A stretch of 50,711 nt of DNA from CAZEHJ01 sp964512485 (GTDB taxonomy: Bacteria > Bacteroidota > Rhodothermia > Rhodothermales > UBA10348). The position numbers and the translations under genes are program-made. The stretch's first letter is position 1, and every line of letters starts with the position of its first letter. Below are positions 16,996 through 26,991 of the stretch, one piece after another. Under the pieces are notes generated by a model that saw only the letters and a program-made list of their open reading frames with translations, made no database searches and was not told the origin of the DNA. The DNA lies in NCBI GenBank assembly GCA_964512485.1, contig CAZEHJ010000020.1:1-50711 (forward strand), given 5' to 3'.

Positions 16996-18683
16996 TATTC
17001 GAAGTTCAGCCCTACTGAAAAGCGCATCAGAAGATCTGGAACACCCAGAACATGCACTCCGACATCAACCCTCTCGAAAACAGAGTATGCTCTGCCAACA
17101 GCGATGGAGGTGGGAAGTCGGCCTCCCAGCACGGCATCAAGATCGTCTGCGATAGAGTAGTGAAGACCGTGGGTTAATGAACTGCCCCACTGTAGCCCTC
17201 CAGACACCCTGTATCGTGCGTTTGAGTACTTCGCCCAATCTCCCAGCATATCGAAGAGCAATCCGTCAAAATCGAGCGTCAGCAGCCTCAGAGGGACATC
17301 CCACGCTTTGAATCCACTCCTGCGATGTTTGCGTGCGAAGTCCAGGCCTCCCCGAAGAGCCCACGTTGGCTTTTTACCAAGATTGTAGTGCTGAAGAATC
17401 CCTGATTCGCGTCCATAGTCACCTTCGATAGACACACTTCCCCAGTATCGCACAACGTTGAACACAAAATTGTGCCTTCCGAATGGCACGTCGACCCCCA
17501 GCGTCAGCGACGACGGCATGTGTAAGATGACCTGTTTCCCCAATTCATCGTGAGATTTTCTCGTACGATTCGGTTTTGACAGATCCACTCCATCGATGTC
17601 TATCAGGTCGTCGTTTGTAGGAAGCCTGTTGTCGATGGCTCCGTTCATGTCTACAAAAACGGGAAGGAAGGCTTGGGCGTCAGCTTTGAGATCCCACATT
17701 GAAATTTTGGGTGCAAGATTGAATAACAGGCTTGAGCCATATCTTCCTTCATATGTCCGATGTATCAAACCGATGCGGACACCGAAACCACCGCCTTTAT
17801 ATGCCGACTGAGCCTTCCAGAAGAAGTCGTTCGATTCCCCTGCTTCCAGATTCGGGTCCAGAGGATCATTGAAATAATACCGCTCGGATCCAGATATCGT
17901 GAGCATAGCCTGGGGTTGAAAATCGAGGTCCCAGCCCAGGGAAGCACCGTATCGATAAAACGAAATCCCCCACCAGACGTCTCCCAGGTAGTATTGCTCA
18001 AGAAGGCCACCCGTGCCGATACTGACTTCGTCCAACCGAACATCCAGGTCAGACTTCAACTCCAGATTTGCCAATAGCTCGATCGGAACGGGCCCTCCCG
18101 CTCCGGATTGGACGCCTTCAAGGAGTATGTTCGTTCCGCTCAGTTGGACACCGGAGGAAAGGGCCAGTGGCTGCCGATATCCAAATCCAATTCCAACAGT
18201 TTCGTTGACAGGCCATGTGAGCCAGAAAGCGGTCAGCTGACGGGGCTGCCCAAAAGTCACGCTACGAGCCTGGGTGTACGCCGGGGTTGTGTTGTCGGGC
18301 CAGGAAAGTCGCTCGAGTAGGTCGTCCGTCTCTCCTCTTATCGGACTGGAGCCTACGAGCGACGACGGTCCGATACCAAACGTCCCATTTTTTAACGGAA
18401 AGCGTGTTTCAAAACCAATCTGCCTTCGGGTCACGTGCGATAATGAGGCTGGATTCCCGAACACGACTGCTCCGTCCACGGTTTGTAACGCAGACTGAAT
18501 TCGACCGAACGATCCGGACCCCACGCCCGAACCAAACAGATTTGATCCGAGCCGAAAGTCTGAACCGATGACTCCCCCATCGAACCTCAACGCCGAAAAA
18601 TCAACCGATTCCTGTGCGTGTCCATTCGCAGGCATGAACCAGATAAAAAGCAGAGCTATCGATATGTAGCGAAGCTTGTTCAC
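16995..18683 (-). CDS. Outer-membrane beta-barrel protein (OmpP1/FadL or PorV-like)
   Basis: The 562-residue protein has a signal peptide (about 1-23, ending GHAQ) and a mature part of alternating short beta-strands rich in glycine and aromatics, ending RFSVGLNFE as barrels do. Near residue 75 it has VVFGNPASLSHVTRRQIGFE, the asparagine-proline-alanine region shared by PorV/FadL-like barrels. It is the last gene of the envelope cluster starting at 30235 and begins at a GTG that overlaps the previous stop by 4 bp (GTGA). Role is inferred: transport or shuttle of the large secreted protein encoded upstream, or uptake of hydrophobic compounds. Confidence 0.75.
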   Translation of the reverse strand: MNKLRYISIALLFIWFMPANGHAQESVDFSALRFDGGVIGSDFRLGSNLFGSGVGSGSFGRIQSALQTVDGAVVFGNPASLSHVTRRQIGFETRFPLKNGTFGIGPSSLVGSSPIRGETDDLLERLSWPDNTTPAYTQARSVTFGQPRQLTAFWLTWPVNETVGIGFGYRQPLALSSGVQLSGTNILLEGVQSGAGGPVPIELLANLELKSDLDVRLDEVSIGTGGLLEQYYLGDVWWGISFYRYGASLGWDLDFQPQAMLTISGSERYYFNDPLDPNLEAGESNDFFWKAQSAYKGGGFGVRIGLIHRTYEGRYGSSLLFNLAPKISMWDLKADAQAFLPVFVDMNGAIDNRLPTNDDLIDIDGVDLSKPNRTRKSHDELGKQVILHMPSSLTLGVDVPFGRHNFVFNVVRYWGSVSIEGDYGRESGILQHYNLGKKPTWALRGGLDFARKHRRSGFKAWDVPLRLLTLDFDGLLFDMLGDWAKYSNARYRVSGGLQWGSSLTHGLHYSIADDLDAVLGGRLPTSIAVGRAYSVFERVDVGVHVLGVPDLLMRFSVGLNFE

Positions 18684-19687
18684 AATCCCACGTTGATCGA
18701 AAGTTGTTGGGTTCGTGCAAGGTCGGAGGTCACATATGCATAGTCAGCGCGCAGGCGAACGCTGACCGATTTCGGTGTCCGGATACCGAAGCCAAACGTA
18801 TTTATTTCGTTGCGCAATCCATCGTGTAGAACGGAGCGCCCCACGCGGAACGAGATAACGTCGATCGGGCTGAATTCTGCTCCCATTCCTACCCTGCTGA
18901 TGGCATCGACAGTGACTGCCGGTACCCACTCAATGGATCCGGTAACCTTTTCGGTCAATCTGTAGTCGACCCCGGTTGCCAGTTCCAGAGGAACGGATTC
19001 GACGTACGAATTTGTGCCAGCGCGGGCTTGCGAGGTAGATTTCCACGTCAAAGGGGAGGCGATATTTCGCGCTGTAAATGCGTATGTGAGATCGTCTGTC
19101 CATCGCATTCTCAATCCGGCTTCAACCATAAATCCGGTGGCAGATCCGCGGACCTGCCTGGACAGTCCTTCTGCGATTTCATCTGGCTCAAATACGACGA
19201 AATCGTCGGCGCCGAGTGTGTTTTTTCCGTAGACGGCTCGTCTGACACCTGCGGCGACTCCGAACCACACAAATCGTATGCGATGGGCGTAGGCGACCTT
19301 TACCGATTCCTCTGTAAGCGCATCATCGCCCGAATAGTGCGCTGAAACAGCAAGCGCATTTCTGTTTTCACGAAGAGGTATGGTCAGGGCAGCGTATCCA
19401 AACTCCACTGTCTGAAGTTGATCAACGTACGAGAGGGCCAACTCCCACCCTTCCTCCGAGTAAATCGACGAAGGGTTCCAACTCATCGCGCCGGGGCCGC
19501 GTTCTGAAGCAGTTCCGGTATATCCCAGAGATGCTGCCCGGGCGCCAATTCCTATTTCCGCAAACGCAGCTGGAATGGCAGACAGTTCCTGACCCGCCGA
19601 AGGCAGAGTTAGGAACATCAGCATCACGAGGCTGGCTGTGAGCCCTACTCTGCTGAAAACCTGAGTTATGTAGTTGATTGGATTCAT
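18680..19687 (-). CDS. PorV/PorQ (UPF0164)-like outer-membrane protein
   Basis: The 335-residue protein has a signal peptide (about 1-32, ending SAGQ). The typical N-terminal motif of the PorV/UPF0164 group follows: GIGARAASLGYTGTAS, then AMSWNPSSIYS. The rest consists of amphipathic beta-strands and ends QLSINVGL. PorV carries folded cargo with C-terminal signals from the type IX translocon to the surface. Here the gene follows the giant FlgD-tailed protein by 36 bp and is coupled to a second barrel by a 4-bp overlap. A cargo-specific shuttle role is inferred from context only. Confidence 0.78.
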   Translation of the reverse strand: MNPINYITQVFSRVGLTASLVMLMFLTLPSAGQELSAIPAAFAEIGIGARAASLGYTGTASERGPGAMSWNPSSIYSEEGWELALSYVDQLQTVEFGYAALTIPLRENRNALAVSAHYSGDDALTEESVKVAYAHRIRFVWFGVAAGVRRAVYGKNTLGADDFVVFEPDEIAEGLSRQVRGSATGFMVEAGLRMRWTDDLTYAFTARNIASPLTWKSTSQARAGTNSYVESVPLELATGVDYRLTEKVTGSIEWVPAVTVDAISRVGMGAEFSPIDVISFRVGRSVLHDGLRNEINTFGFGIRTPKSVSVRLRADYAYVTSDLARTQQLSINVGL

Positions 19688-19723
19688 TCAGCTTTCGCTG
19701 TCGAAGTCGCTGGTTATTGTCTG

Positions 19724-22700
19724 TTATTTGATCAGCACGACCGGGATCGATTTGGCGACGGTTCCGGACTGATCACGGGCTTCGATTCGAATGATGTAAC
19801 GTCCATTTCTGGCCTTTTTGCCGTCATTTGTGAGACCATCCCACGTGATCTCGCGCAATCCTGAGCGAGATCCGTATCTGCCCGACCATTGCAGATCGCC
19901 TGACAGGATGGTCCGAACCAATTCTCCCCGGATGTTGATCACATCAATGTCTACGGTTGCCGGCGAAGAGGACGATTCGAGGAAATAACCGATTTTCAAC
20001 GGGGCGATGTCAGGAGAAAATGGAGACGGAAGGGCGGCCAGGTGCCTGATGTCGAGGCCTCTGTTCGCAGTAACAATGCTGTAATCACCGAGCTTCACAG
20101 CTTGACTCGTGATCGTGCTCTCACCTGTCGAAAGGGACGGTAGCGCCTTCCATACGGCCTTTTCAGCATCATAGTAGCCGACTGATGCCACCCCTTCGTA
20201 CAGTGATATTGAAGGATCCGACGGCAGCGTGATGGTCGCCGGAATTGCGAGACTGTCTCCGAGCAAGGACCGGTCAGATTGTAGATCAAACCGAACCAGA
20301 TGGTCTCCGGCCGTGAGCCCTCGTGTCGAACCTGCCCCCGTAATGAATCGATGAGGTTGTGCCTGTCGAGGACGTGAAAGGCCAATCTCTGCACGGAAAG
20401 GGATTGATTCAGCAGAAACGTCTATGAAGGTGCCCGCCAGATCGGTAAGGCTCCGGTCATGAATTCCGTCCAATTCTGCGTACGCAGCCACTTCGACCGT
20501 ATCATTCTGTCCGGTAACGCCATCAGTGACGATTACCGTCAGGGGGCCAATAAACTGCTCGTTGCTTGTTCGAATGATGCCGTTCTCATCAATATCAGCC
20601 ACAGACGCGGGCGACAGGGACCAGCTTACCGAGTTGCCCAGAAGAATTTGCGTTCCGTCTTCGGCCTGACCGGTCAGACCCAATCGGAGGAATCCGTTGT
20701 TGTTTCGCATTCTCGTTTCCGAAACTGATATCCGGATATCCTGCAATTGCGTAGCGGTGGCCCTGAACACTGATCTGTGTTCGAGCACCTCGTTGCCAAG
20801 CACAACTCTGAGGCCGAGAACGAATTCTCCTGCGGCATCGGCCCGGATGGTGACACCAAGCCGGTCTCCAATCTGAACCGGGTTCACCGAAATACTTCCA
20901 TCCGAAGCCGTCCAGGATATAGTTCCGGCACTGATTACCTCCGATGTGAGATCTTCTCCCAGACCATCTCGGATCTGAAGAAGCAACGTGTAGTCTTCAC
21001 CGGTGCGAATGATATTTTCGTGCGGATCCGGTGACAGAACCAGATTCTGAAGACGACCCGCCACGACGGGTACAATTGTAATCACTTCCGTTTCAAATCG
21101 GGTCTGACGTGCGCCATCCTGAATCTGGATGAAATAGCTGAACTCTCCCTCACCAACTGCGGGTAGTATTCCGTTGAATTGAGATCCCGAAAGGGTCAGA
21201 GGGATAAACAAGAAATCTTGCTGCCCCGGAAGGCGCAAATTCAAAACCGCGGTTTCGAGACCCTGATTATTTCCTGAGTCGAAAGAAACTCTGATAGGAG
21301 TACCCGTATCGCTTCGCACAGTAGGCGGCGGTGTGTGGAGGAAAGGAAGCGTGAAGTTTGCCGAGATATTCGACTGATTGTCAGGCACCCGGATGATTCG
21401 TTCCTTCTCAATTGGACTGAGTCGACTCGAACCAATCAATGAAATCAGATAGTCACCTTCGTCAAGATCGTCGGAGGTAACGACTACACCACTTCCATCC
21501 GAAACGGCCTGCACAACTCGACCGCTTTCGCTTCGAAACGAAATCAGAATATCTGACAGGGGCTGAATTCCATCGGTTAACGACAACGTGATGCTTCCAG
21601 AAGCCAGAATGAATTCCTCCAACACAAGAACTTGTCCCACATCGAGGAATGAATACGATATCGTCTGTTGAAGACTGGGCCTTCCTTCTCTTTCGATCGA
21701 AATCTGTGCCAAAGACTCACCGGTGGTCGCCACCGGGACATCAGAAAATTGAAACGTGCCGTCTGCAGAAGATGAAACCGAAGCAGAGACAGGTCCGCTC
21801 AGTTTGACCAGAATCCCTTCTATCGGCTCGCCAGCCTTGGTCACGCGGCCCGTAAGAGTGACACTCTGGCGCTTGAGAACGAGCTCGACTCCAAATCGGG
21901 TGGCATCTTGGTCAACCGTTGCGACTGTAAATGCATCATTGAATCCTGATTTCTGAGCTGAAACATCATACGTTCCGGCAGGAAGTGGCCCCAGGAGATA
22001 GAGTCCATCCACAGAAAGGACCTCGTACTGTTCGCTTATCGAACGTTGAGCCACAACGCGAACACCGTCAATCAACGCCCCTGTCTCGTCCAATGTCGAC
22101 CCTGCAATGAACGAATTGGTCTCGATCAAGGTGAAAGACACGTTGGCGGCACTTTGATTCGTCAGGTCGATCTCCCGAAAGACAGGCAGGAATTGATACG
22201 CGTCTGCTATCGGCTCAACTCTGTACCGATGACCCAGCGGGATCACGGTTGGCATGACGAGGCCGTTGGCGTCAGTCGTAAACACCTGGTCGAATGATCG
22301 ATCCAGACTCGTAATCCTGACGGCAATATCTCGTGCAGGAACTCCGTCCCGGTTGACAACGAGAATCTCTACCAAGCCGACATTAGATGTCGCAGTAAAT
22401 GAAGCGCTGCCCACTTCTAGATCCACCAAGGTTACCTCCCGAAATGGAGGTGCGAAAGTAAATCCTTGCAGCGAGGGCCGGAGCTGATACGTTCCCGGTG
22501 CCAGATCTTCCACCTTGTATTCGCCGGTGGACTGGGATGTTACAACGTCTATTGTGGCGCCTGAGCCTGCGTGAATTACCTGAATTCTTGCTCCCCCCTT
22601 CTCAACCGTTCCGCCGATCTCTGCTGACTGCACCAGCACCGGTATATCTCCCAGCTCCATGAGAGCACTTCCGGGAGCCAGATTTATGAGGGATTCGACA

Positions 22701-25700
22701 TCCAGATATCCTTCGCGCTGAATCAACGTTTTCAGAACGATGGTTTCACCTCCCGGCAAGCTGTCGAAAGCAAACTCTCCTTCGGCGGTAGTGAACGTCT
22801 GCTGGCGCTCACGAGACGTGACTATCTCCACAGAAACATCGAATGGCAGGGCCTCGCCATTAATATTGCGAATTCGACCACTCAATTCAGCCAGATTGGG
22901 CTGCATTCCAATACTGCTGGATGTGGTCTGTCCGGTTGCAACTGTGACGCTACCCGACTGAAATCGGAAGCCATCAAGAACGGCGTCAATCCTCCAATTC
23001 CCCGCTTCCAATCCACTCAATTCAAATGATCCATCCGAGGTCGACCGGGAACTGACGGTTCCGTTTTGACTGGATGCCGTTATACTGACGCCCGAAAGCG
23101 GATTTGATGAGTTCGAATCCAATACTGACCCTGTAATCCTGCCAGTGACTCTCGTCATGGATATACGGGGCAGACTGACGTTTCGATTCGTGCGGGATAT
23201 GGTGGCCGTGGAGGGTGGGGTGAGTCGATAACCGAACGCTTCCGGCTGTATTGAATAGCCGCCATCTGGAAGATTTTCAAAGCTGAATCGCCCCTGATTG
23301 TCGGATACTGCGTATTTATCGAGTCCTTCTCCAATAAGTCGGAGACTGACTCCGGCGAGAGGAGAATTTCCGAGTGATGACACAACCTCTCCAGTGATGG
23401 AGCCGAATATTGGTACGAGAATAAAAGTCTGTCTTGAAGTCGTTGCCGCCTCAACGTCGATGAATCGGGTTACGAACAGAAATCCGTCAGCCTTCACATC
23501 CAGCGCATAACTACCTGCTGGAAGAGCTCCAAGGGCAACGGTTCCATCTTCGGACGTCAAGCCCGTTCTAAGAACCGGCCCCCTCATTTCGAGCATGGCA
23601 CCCGGAATTGGTATTCCTCCGAAGGGGTTGAGCACGGTCGCAATCAAACTTCCCTCGTTGGATTCCAGCGAGAGACTCAAATCGTCAATTCTTTGACCTG
23701 CCTCCAGAGTGACTGGTACCTGCGAGGTAAGAAAGCCAACCGCCGAGGCTTGAATGTCGTATGAGCCTTCTTCCACGCTGAGTTGGAATGATCCATCAGC
23801 ATTGCTGACGGTTGTAAATGCTGTTACGCCTCCTATTTTTGCTTCAATCGAGGCTCCTGAAAGAGGCACACCCGACGCTTCTCGAACGAGTCCCGTGAGT
23901 ACGGCCTCTGAAGGGATGAGTGACGCGTCGAAATCTATGTTGATTTCCGGCAAGTCCGTGGTAAACGAGTGATTGAAGGATTGAAAGCCTTCCTCACTGA
24001 TCTGCATCAGGTACCGAGTGCGAGCACCCAGAAATACTGAGTAGTAACCATTTTCGCCAGTGAGCGTGGTCAGATGGAGCGGGAGACCAAGCGATTCGTC
24101 GACGTCGTCGTAACGGATTTCCAGACCTGCCTGATTGGAAGCAGAATGAGATATGAAGCCTTCCATGAGGATGAAATTCGGGTCCATCCAGATATCGACA
24201 TCCTCAGAACGCTGGCCCGCTCTGAGCGTCTTGGCCAAGTTTGTAGGTTGCCTGAATCTGCTCGTTTTTGCTGAGATGTCCCATTGACCCGCAGGCAAAT
24301 CAAATGAATAGTGTCCGTTCGCCTCGGTGACGGTCGAAAATGATTCAAATCCGTTGTTGGCGGTCATAAACACTCCCGCCAGAACACCGGTGGCCGTTCG
24401 AACACGTCCCGATATCGAGGCTGCGTGCGGATACAATCTGAATTCAACGCCCTGCACCTGAGTATTCGAGGCCGGGGCAACGGTCAACGCGCCTGCAGGT
24501 GTCATTCCAGGGAATCTTGCCGAGATCTCTTGAGGTCCACCGGATACGGAAAGAGAAAACGAACCTCCAGCGGATGACACGGTTGAGGCTCCGTTGGTGC
24601 TGAAAACCTCAGCCCCTTCGATTCCGCGCCCGTTTGCATCCACCACCGTACCGAACAAGGAAGATGTAAGCTCTTCGAGCTGAAATCTCACATCGCGGAA
24701 AGTCTGATTTGCCCCCAAAATCAATTCGATAGCACCATTGCGTTCAAATCCGTCCTTTCTGGCAAAAATGGTGTATGCCCCGGTGCCAAGGTCCATCAAA
24801 AACCTTCCGTCATCGGTCGTTACTGTCGAAACACCTTCACCGGCCAGCGGATAAGCGTAGATCGTCGCATGTGAGAGTGGAAACACTTCCTGTCTTCCAT
24901 CCGGGAGAGTCCTCAGACCCTGAACCTGTCCCTCGATCCGACTCGCCTGCTGAACCAGAACGAAATTTATGTTTGAGAAAGTGTCACCAGCGAACAGATT
25001 TCGAACGACTGGAAGCGGACCCAGGAATCCTTGTTTTGACGACGAAATGGTCCATTCACCCTCACTCAATTTCAGATCCCATTCCCCGTTCCCATCCGTG
25101 ACCGTTTCGAACGAGGTTGATCCCAGAACGGCCAGAATCCGGGCCTGGGGAACCGGAATTCCGTCCTGATTTACGACACGTCCGGACAAAAACACTTCGT
25201 CATCGACGACTACCAGCGGGTCAGGGAGCGTTAATATCTGATTTTCGGCAACTGAAACGGTGATTTCAGGGGGCGATCGGAATCCCGATTTGAACACGAA
25301 TATGGTATACGTCCCATTGGTGAGGTCTCCCGAGAACACCCCTTCGCTGCCCGTGCTTGTTTCAAGCGTTTCTCCGGAAAGAATGTTGGTGAATCTCACG
25401 GTCACGTCTGATACGGGTGCGTCATTGGGATCAACAACCTGACCCACAATTCTCGAAGGGAGGGGCTTCATCTCGATCAGAATATTCGCTGACGAGTTCT
25501 CTTCGATGCTCACAGAAACCATTGTGTCGGAGAACCCTTCTTTCGAAGCAGTGAACTCGTATTCACCCACCACCAGACTATCAGACAATGAAGGACTGGA
25601 AATATTCACGAACGGATTCGGAGGGTTATAGCCCGCATCTGTAGAAACCACCCTGACTATCACACCCAGGAGCTCTTCTCCATCGGTTGACGAACGGGTC

Positions 25701-26842
25701 TCGAACGTAAAGTCTCCCATATCGGTGTCATACCGAAATGTGGCGAAGGAACTGACACTGGCGGCACCTTCGCGATCATTGGCGATAACGAACCATCGAT
25801 ACTCACCTTTTCGAAATACCTCAAATGCGGGCACGCTCAGTTGCGAGTTCGGTGTGTTGGCCGAAAACACCTGGAGGTCCGAGCTCGTGCTTCCGTCCGT
25901 CATCCGCTCAAAAACGGAAACATCGTATGAAAGAGAGCCGTCAACATCATCCCATTCAAACACGAGGAAGTCTTCGTCAGCGATCCGTTCCTGACTGACG
26001 GGATAGGTCAGGACAGGTTTGCCGAGAGCCCCACGGTCAACCAGAGAAAAAGAGACGATCGGGCCGAGAGACACGCTCAAAAATGCCGGGTCGGTCTTGG
26101 AGTAGGCATTCAGAACCGTGTAGTGATACGTCTGGCCTGGGACCAACGGTAACGCATCAAACTGAATGAGGGGATTGTCCTGGGAGCTTTCCCCGTATCG
26201 TGCAGAGGTTTCGGTTGAAAAGTGAATCCAGACAGGATTGAGGCCCCTGATATCTGTAAGTGTCGTGCCTTCTTCGCCGATCGTAAACGGAGTGGTAGAT
26301 ATGATAAGTGCATAGGAGACAACGCCGGGGATTGCTTCCCATTCAAACGTCGGCACCTGCTCGGAAATGCTGCCTTTAGGTTCAATGATCCGTGGAGTCT
26401 GATCTGACTCCACCGCAAATTTGAATTCTCGGGAATAGTGGATGTCAGGATCCGAAGACGCATCAATCTGAATACCCGTAAATGTCTCCTCACCCGAGTC
26501 GGTCAATACGCCGTAGTACACGCCAACGGGCAGGCCCACAATTCCCGGAGAAAATGACGAAGCCTGACTCCCCCTCATCCGAATGGTCTTCAGGCCATAT
26601 ACGCCCGGAATCGTTCCGACCTTCAGTTCCAACCCATCAATGGCTTCCTCCCATCGTATCGTCGCTGCATCGTCAGATCGGAACAAGACGGTCGACTTGT
26701 TTGAATCGCCTCGCCGCACCTGTGACGGCTTCAGCGTGATATTCTGAGCCGCAAGGTTGCCAAGTCCCAGAAATGAGACAAGGACCGTCAGAATTACCCG
26801 ACGGCTCCATCGGATTCTATTTTCCGTGGTTTTTAGCCGCAT
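19724..26842 (-). CDS. Giant secreted protein with about 17 carboxypeptidase-regulatory-like repeats and FlgD-like C-terminal domain
   Basis: The 2372-residue protein has a signal peptide (1-33, ending LAAQ). Two or three fibronectin/Ig-like domains follow (about 150-375, with PTFEWEAIPGVVSYALIIS and LVFEWDDVDGSLSYDVSVF). From about 377 to 1830 there are roughly 17 tandem beta-sandwich repeats of the CarboxypepD_reg/CnaB type. Each has the pattern G-x-V, PLxGAxV, DGxF, GxYxI and GF. Ig/BIG2-like regions fill about 1840-2140. The end (about 2265-2372) is a FlgD-Ig-like domain, with LPSPFSPD, INIRGELVRTI and NGRYIIRIEARD, like type A sorting domains. It is probably a long surface stalk or adhesin; no enzymatic domain is seen. 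It follows a DUF4249-like lipoprotein by 149 bp and precedes two barrels. Confidence 0.85.
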   Translation of the reverse strand: MRLKTTENRIRWSRRVILTVLVSFLGLGNLAAQNITLKPSQVRRGDSNKSTVLFRSDDAATIRWEEAIDGLELKVGTIPGVYGLKTIRMRGSQASSFSPGIVGLPVGVYYGVLTDSGEETFTGIQIDASSDPDIHYSREFKFAVESDQTPRIIEPKGSISEQVPTFEWEAIPGVVSYALIISTTPFTIGEEGTTLTDIRGLNPVWIHFSTETSARYGESSQDNPLIQFDALPLVPGQTYHYTVLNAYSKTDPAFLSVSLGPIVSFSLVDRGALGKPVLTYPVSQERIADEDFLVFEWDDVDGSLSYDVSVFERMTDGSTSSDLQVFSANTPNSQLSVPAFEVFRKGEYRWFVIANDREGAASVSSFATFRYDTDMGDFTFETRSSTDGEELLGVIVRVVSTDAGYNPPNPFVNISSPSLSDSLVVGEYEFTASKEGFSDTMVSVSIEENSSANILIEMKPLPSRIVGQVVDPNDAPVSDVTVRFTNILSGETLETSTGSEGVFSGDLTNGTYTIFVFKSGFRSPPEITVSVAENQILTLPDPLVVVDDEVFLSGRVVNQDGIPVPQARILAVLGSTSFETVTDGNGEWDLKLSEGEWTISSSKQGFLGPLPVVRNLFAGDTFSNINFVLVQQASRIEGQVQGLRTLPDGRQEVFPLSHATIYAYPLAGEGVSTVTTDDGRFLMDLGTGAYTIFARKDGFERNGAIELILGANQTFRDVRFQLEELTSSLFGTVVDANGRGIEGAEVFSTNGASTVSSAGGSFSLSVSGGPQEISARFPGMTPAGALTVAPASNTQVQGVEFRLYPHAASISGRVRTATGVLAGVFMTANNGFESFSTVTEANGHYSFDLPAGQWDISAKTSRFRQPTNLAKTLRAGQRSEDVDIWMDPNFILMEGFISHSASNQAGLEIRYDDVDESLGLPLHLTTLTGENGYYSVFLGARTRYLMQISEEGFQSFNHSFTTDLPEINIDFDASLIPSEAVLTGLVREASGVPLSGASIEAKIGGVTAFTTVSNADGSFQLSVEEGSYDIQASAVGFLTSQVPVTLEAGQRIDDLSLSLESNEGSLIATVLNPFGGIPIPGAMLEMRGPVLRTGLTSEDGTVALGALPAGSYALDVKADGFLFVTRFIDVEAATTSRQTFILVPIFGSITGEVVSSLGNSPLAGVSLRLIGEGLDKYAVSDNQGRFSFENLPDGGYSIQPEAFGYRLTPPSTATISRTNRNVSLPRISMTRVTGRITGSVLDSNSSNPLSGVSITASSQNGTVSSRSTSDGSFELSGLEAGNWRIDAVLDGFRFQSGSVTVATGQTTSSSIGMQPNLAELSGRIRNINGEALPFDVSVEIVTSRERQQTFTTAEGEFAFDSLPGGETIVLKTLIQREGYLDVESLINLAPGSALMELGDIPVLVQSAEIGGTVEKGGARIQVIHAGSGATIDVVTSQSTGEYKVEDLAPGTYQLRPSLQGFTFAPPFREVTLVDLEVGSASFTATSNVGLVEILVVNRDGVPARDIAVRITSLDRSFDQVFTTDANGLVMPTVIPLGHRYRVEPIADAYQFLPVFREIDLTNQSAANVSFTLIETNSFIAGSTLDETGALIDGVRVVAQRSISEQYEVLSVDGLYLLGPLPAGTYDVSAQKSGFNDAFTVATVDQDATRFGVELVLKRQSVTLTGRVTKAGEPIEGILVKLSGPVSASVSSSADGTFQFSDVPVATTGESLAQISIEREGRPSLQQTISYSFLDVGQVLVLEEFILASGSITLSLTDGIQPLSDILISFRSESGRVVQAVSDGSGVVVTSDDLDEGDYLISLIGSSRLSPIEKERIIRVPDNQSNISANFTLPFLHTPPPTVRSDTGTPIRVSFDSGNNQGLETAVLNLRLPGQQDFLFIPLTLSGSQFNGILPAVGEGEFSYFIQIQDGARQTRFETEVITIVPVVAGRLQNLVLSPDPHENIIRTGEDYTLLLQIRDGLGEDLTSEVISAGTISWTASDGSISVNPVQIGDRLGVTIRADAAGEFVLGLRVVLGNEVLEHRSVFRATATQLQDIRISVSETRMRNNNGFLRLGLTGQAEDGTQILLGNSVSWSLSPASVADIDENGIIRTSNEQFIGPLTVIVTDGVTGQNDTVEVAAYAELDGIHDRSLTDLAGTFIDVSAESIPFRAEIGLSRPRQAQPHRFITGAGSTRGLTAGDHLVRFDLQSDRSLLGDSLAIPATITLPSDPSISLYEGVASVGYYDAEKAVWKALPSLSTGESTITSQAVKLGDYSIVTANRGLDIRHLAALPSPFSPDIAPLKIGYFLESSSSPATVDIDVINIRGELVRTILSGDLQWSGRYGSRSGLREITWDGLTNDGKKARNGRYIIRIEARDQSGTVAKSIPVVLIK

Positions 26843-26902
26843 AAACAGCGGTCATACGGCCCACAAAGGGCACAATGACCTGAATTGAAGTTGTTTTACG
26901 GC

Positions 26903-26930
26903 TTTATATGTCAAATCCTGTGCCAACCAA
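26903..26930 (-). promoter_or_regulatory. Candidate internal promoter for the giant repeat protein
   Basis: On the minus strand TTGGTT (26925-26930) and TATAAA (26903-26908) are 16 bases apart, inside the 149-bp space between the DUF4249-like gene and the giant gene. This would give a leader of about 55 bases. The match is moderate and FCB promoters often differ, so this is only a candidate. Confidence 0.25.
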
Positions 26931-26991
26931 TATTCCGTCTCATAACGGGAAATGGCGGGCTTTACAGGACTTCTTCGCTCAGCGAGAGCTC

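Noticed and set aside
16855..17160. Open frame spanning the run of Ns
   Set aside because: It depends on undetermined bases and is antisense to a barrel gene.
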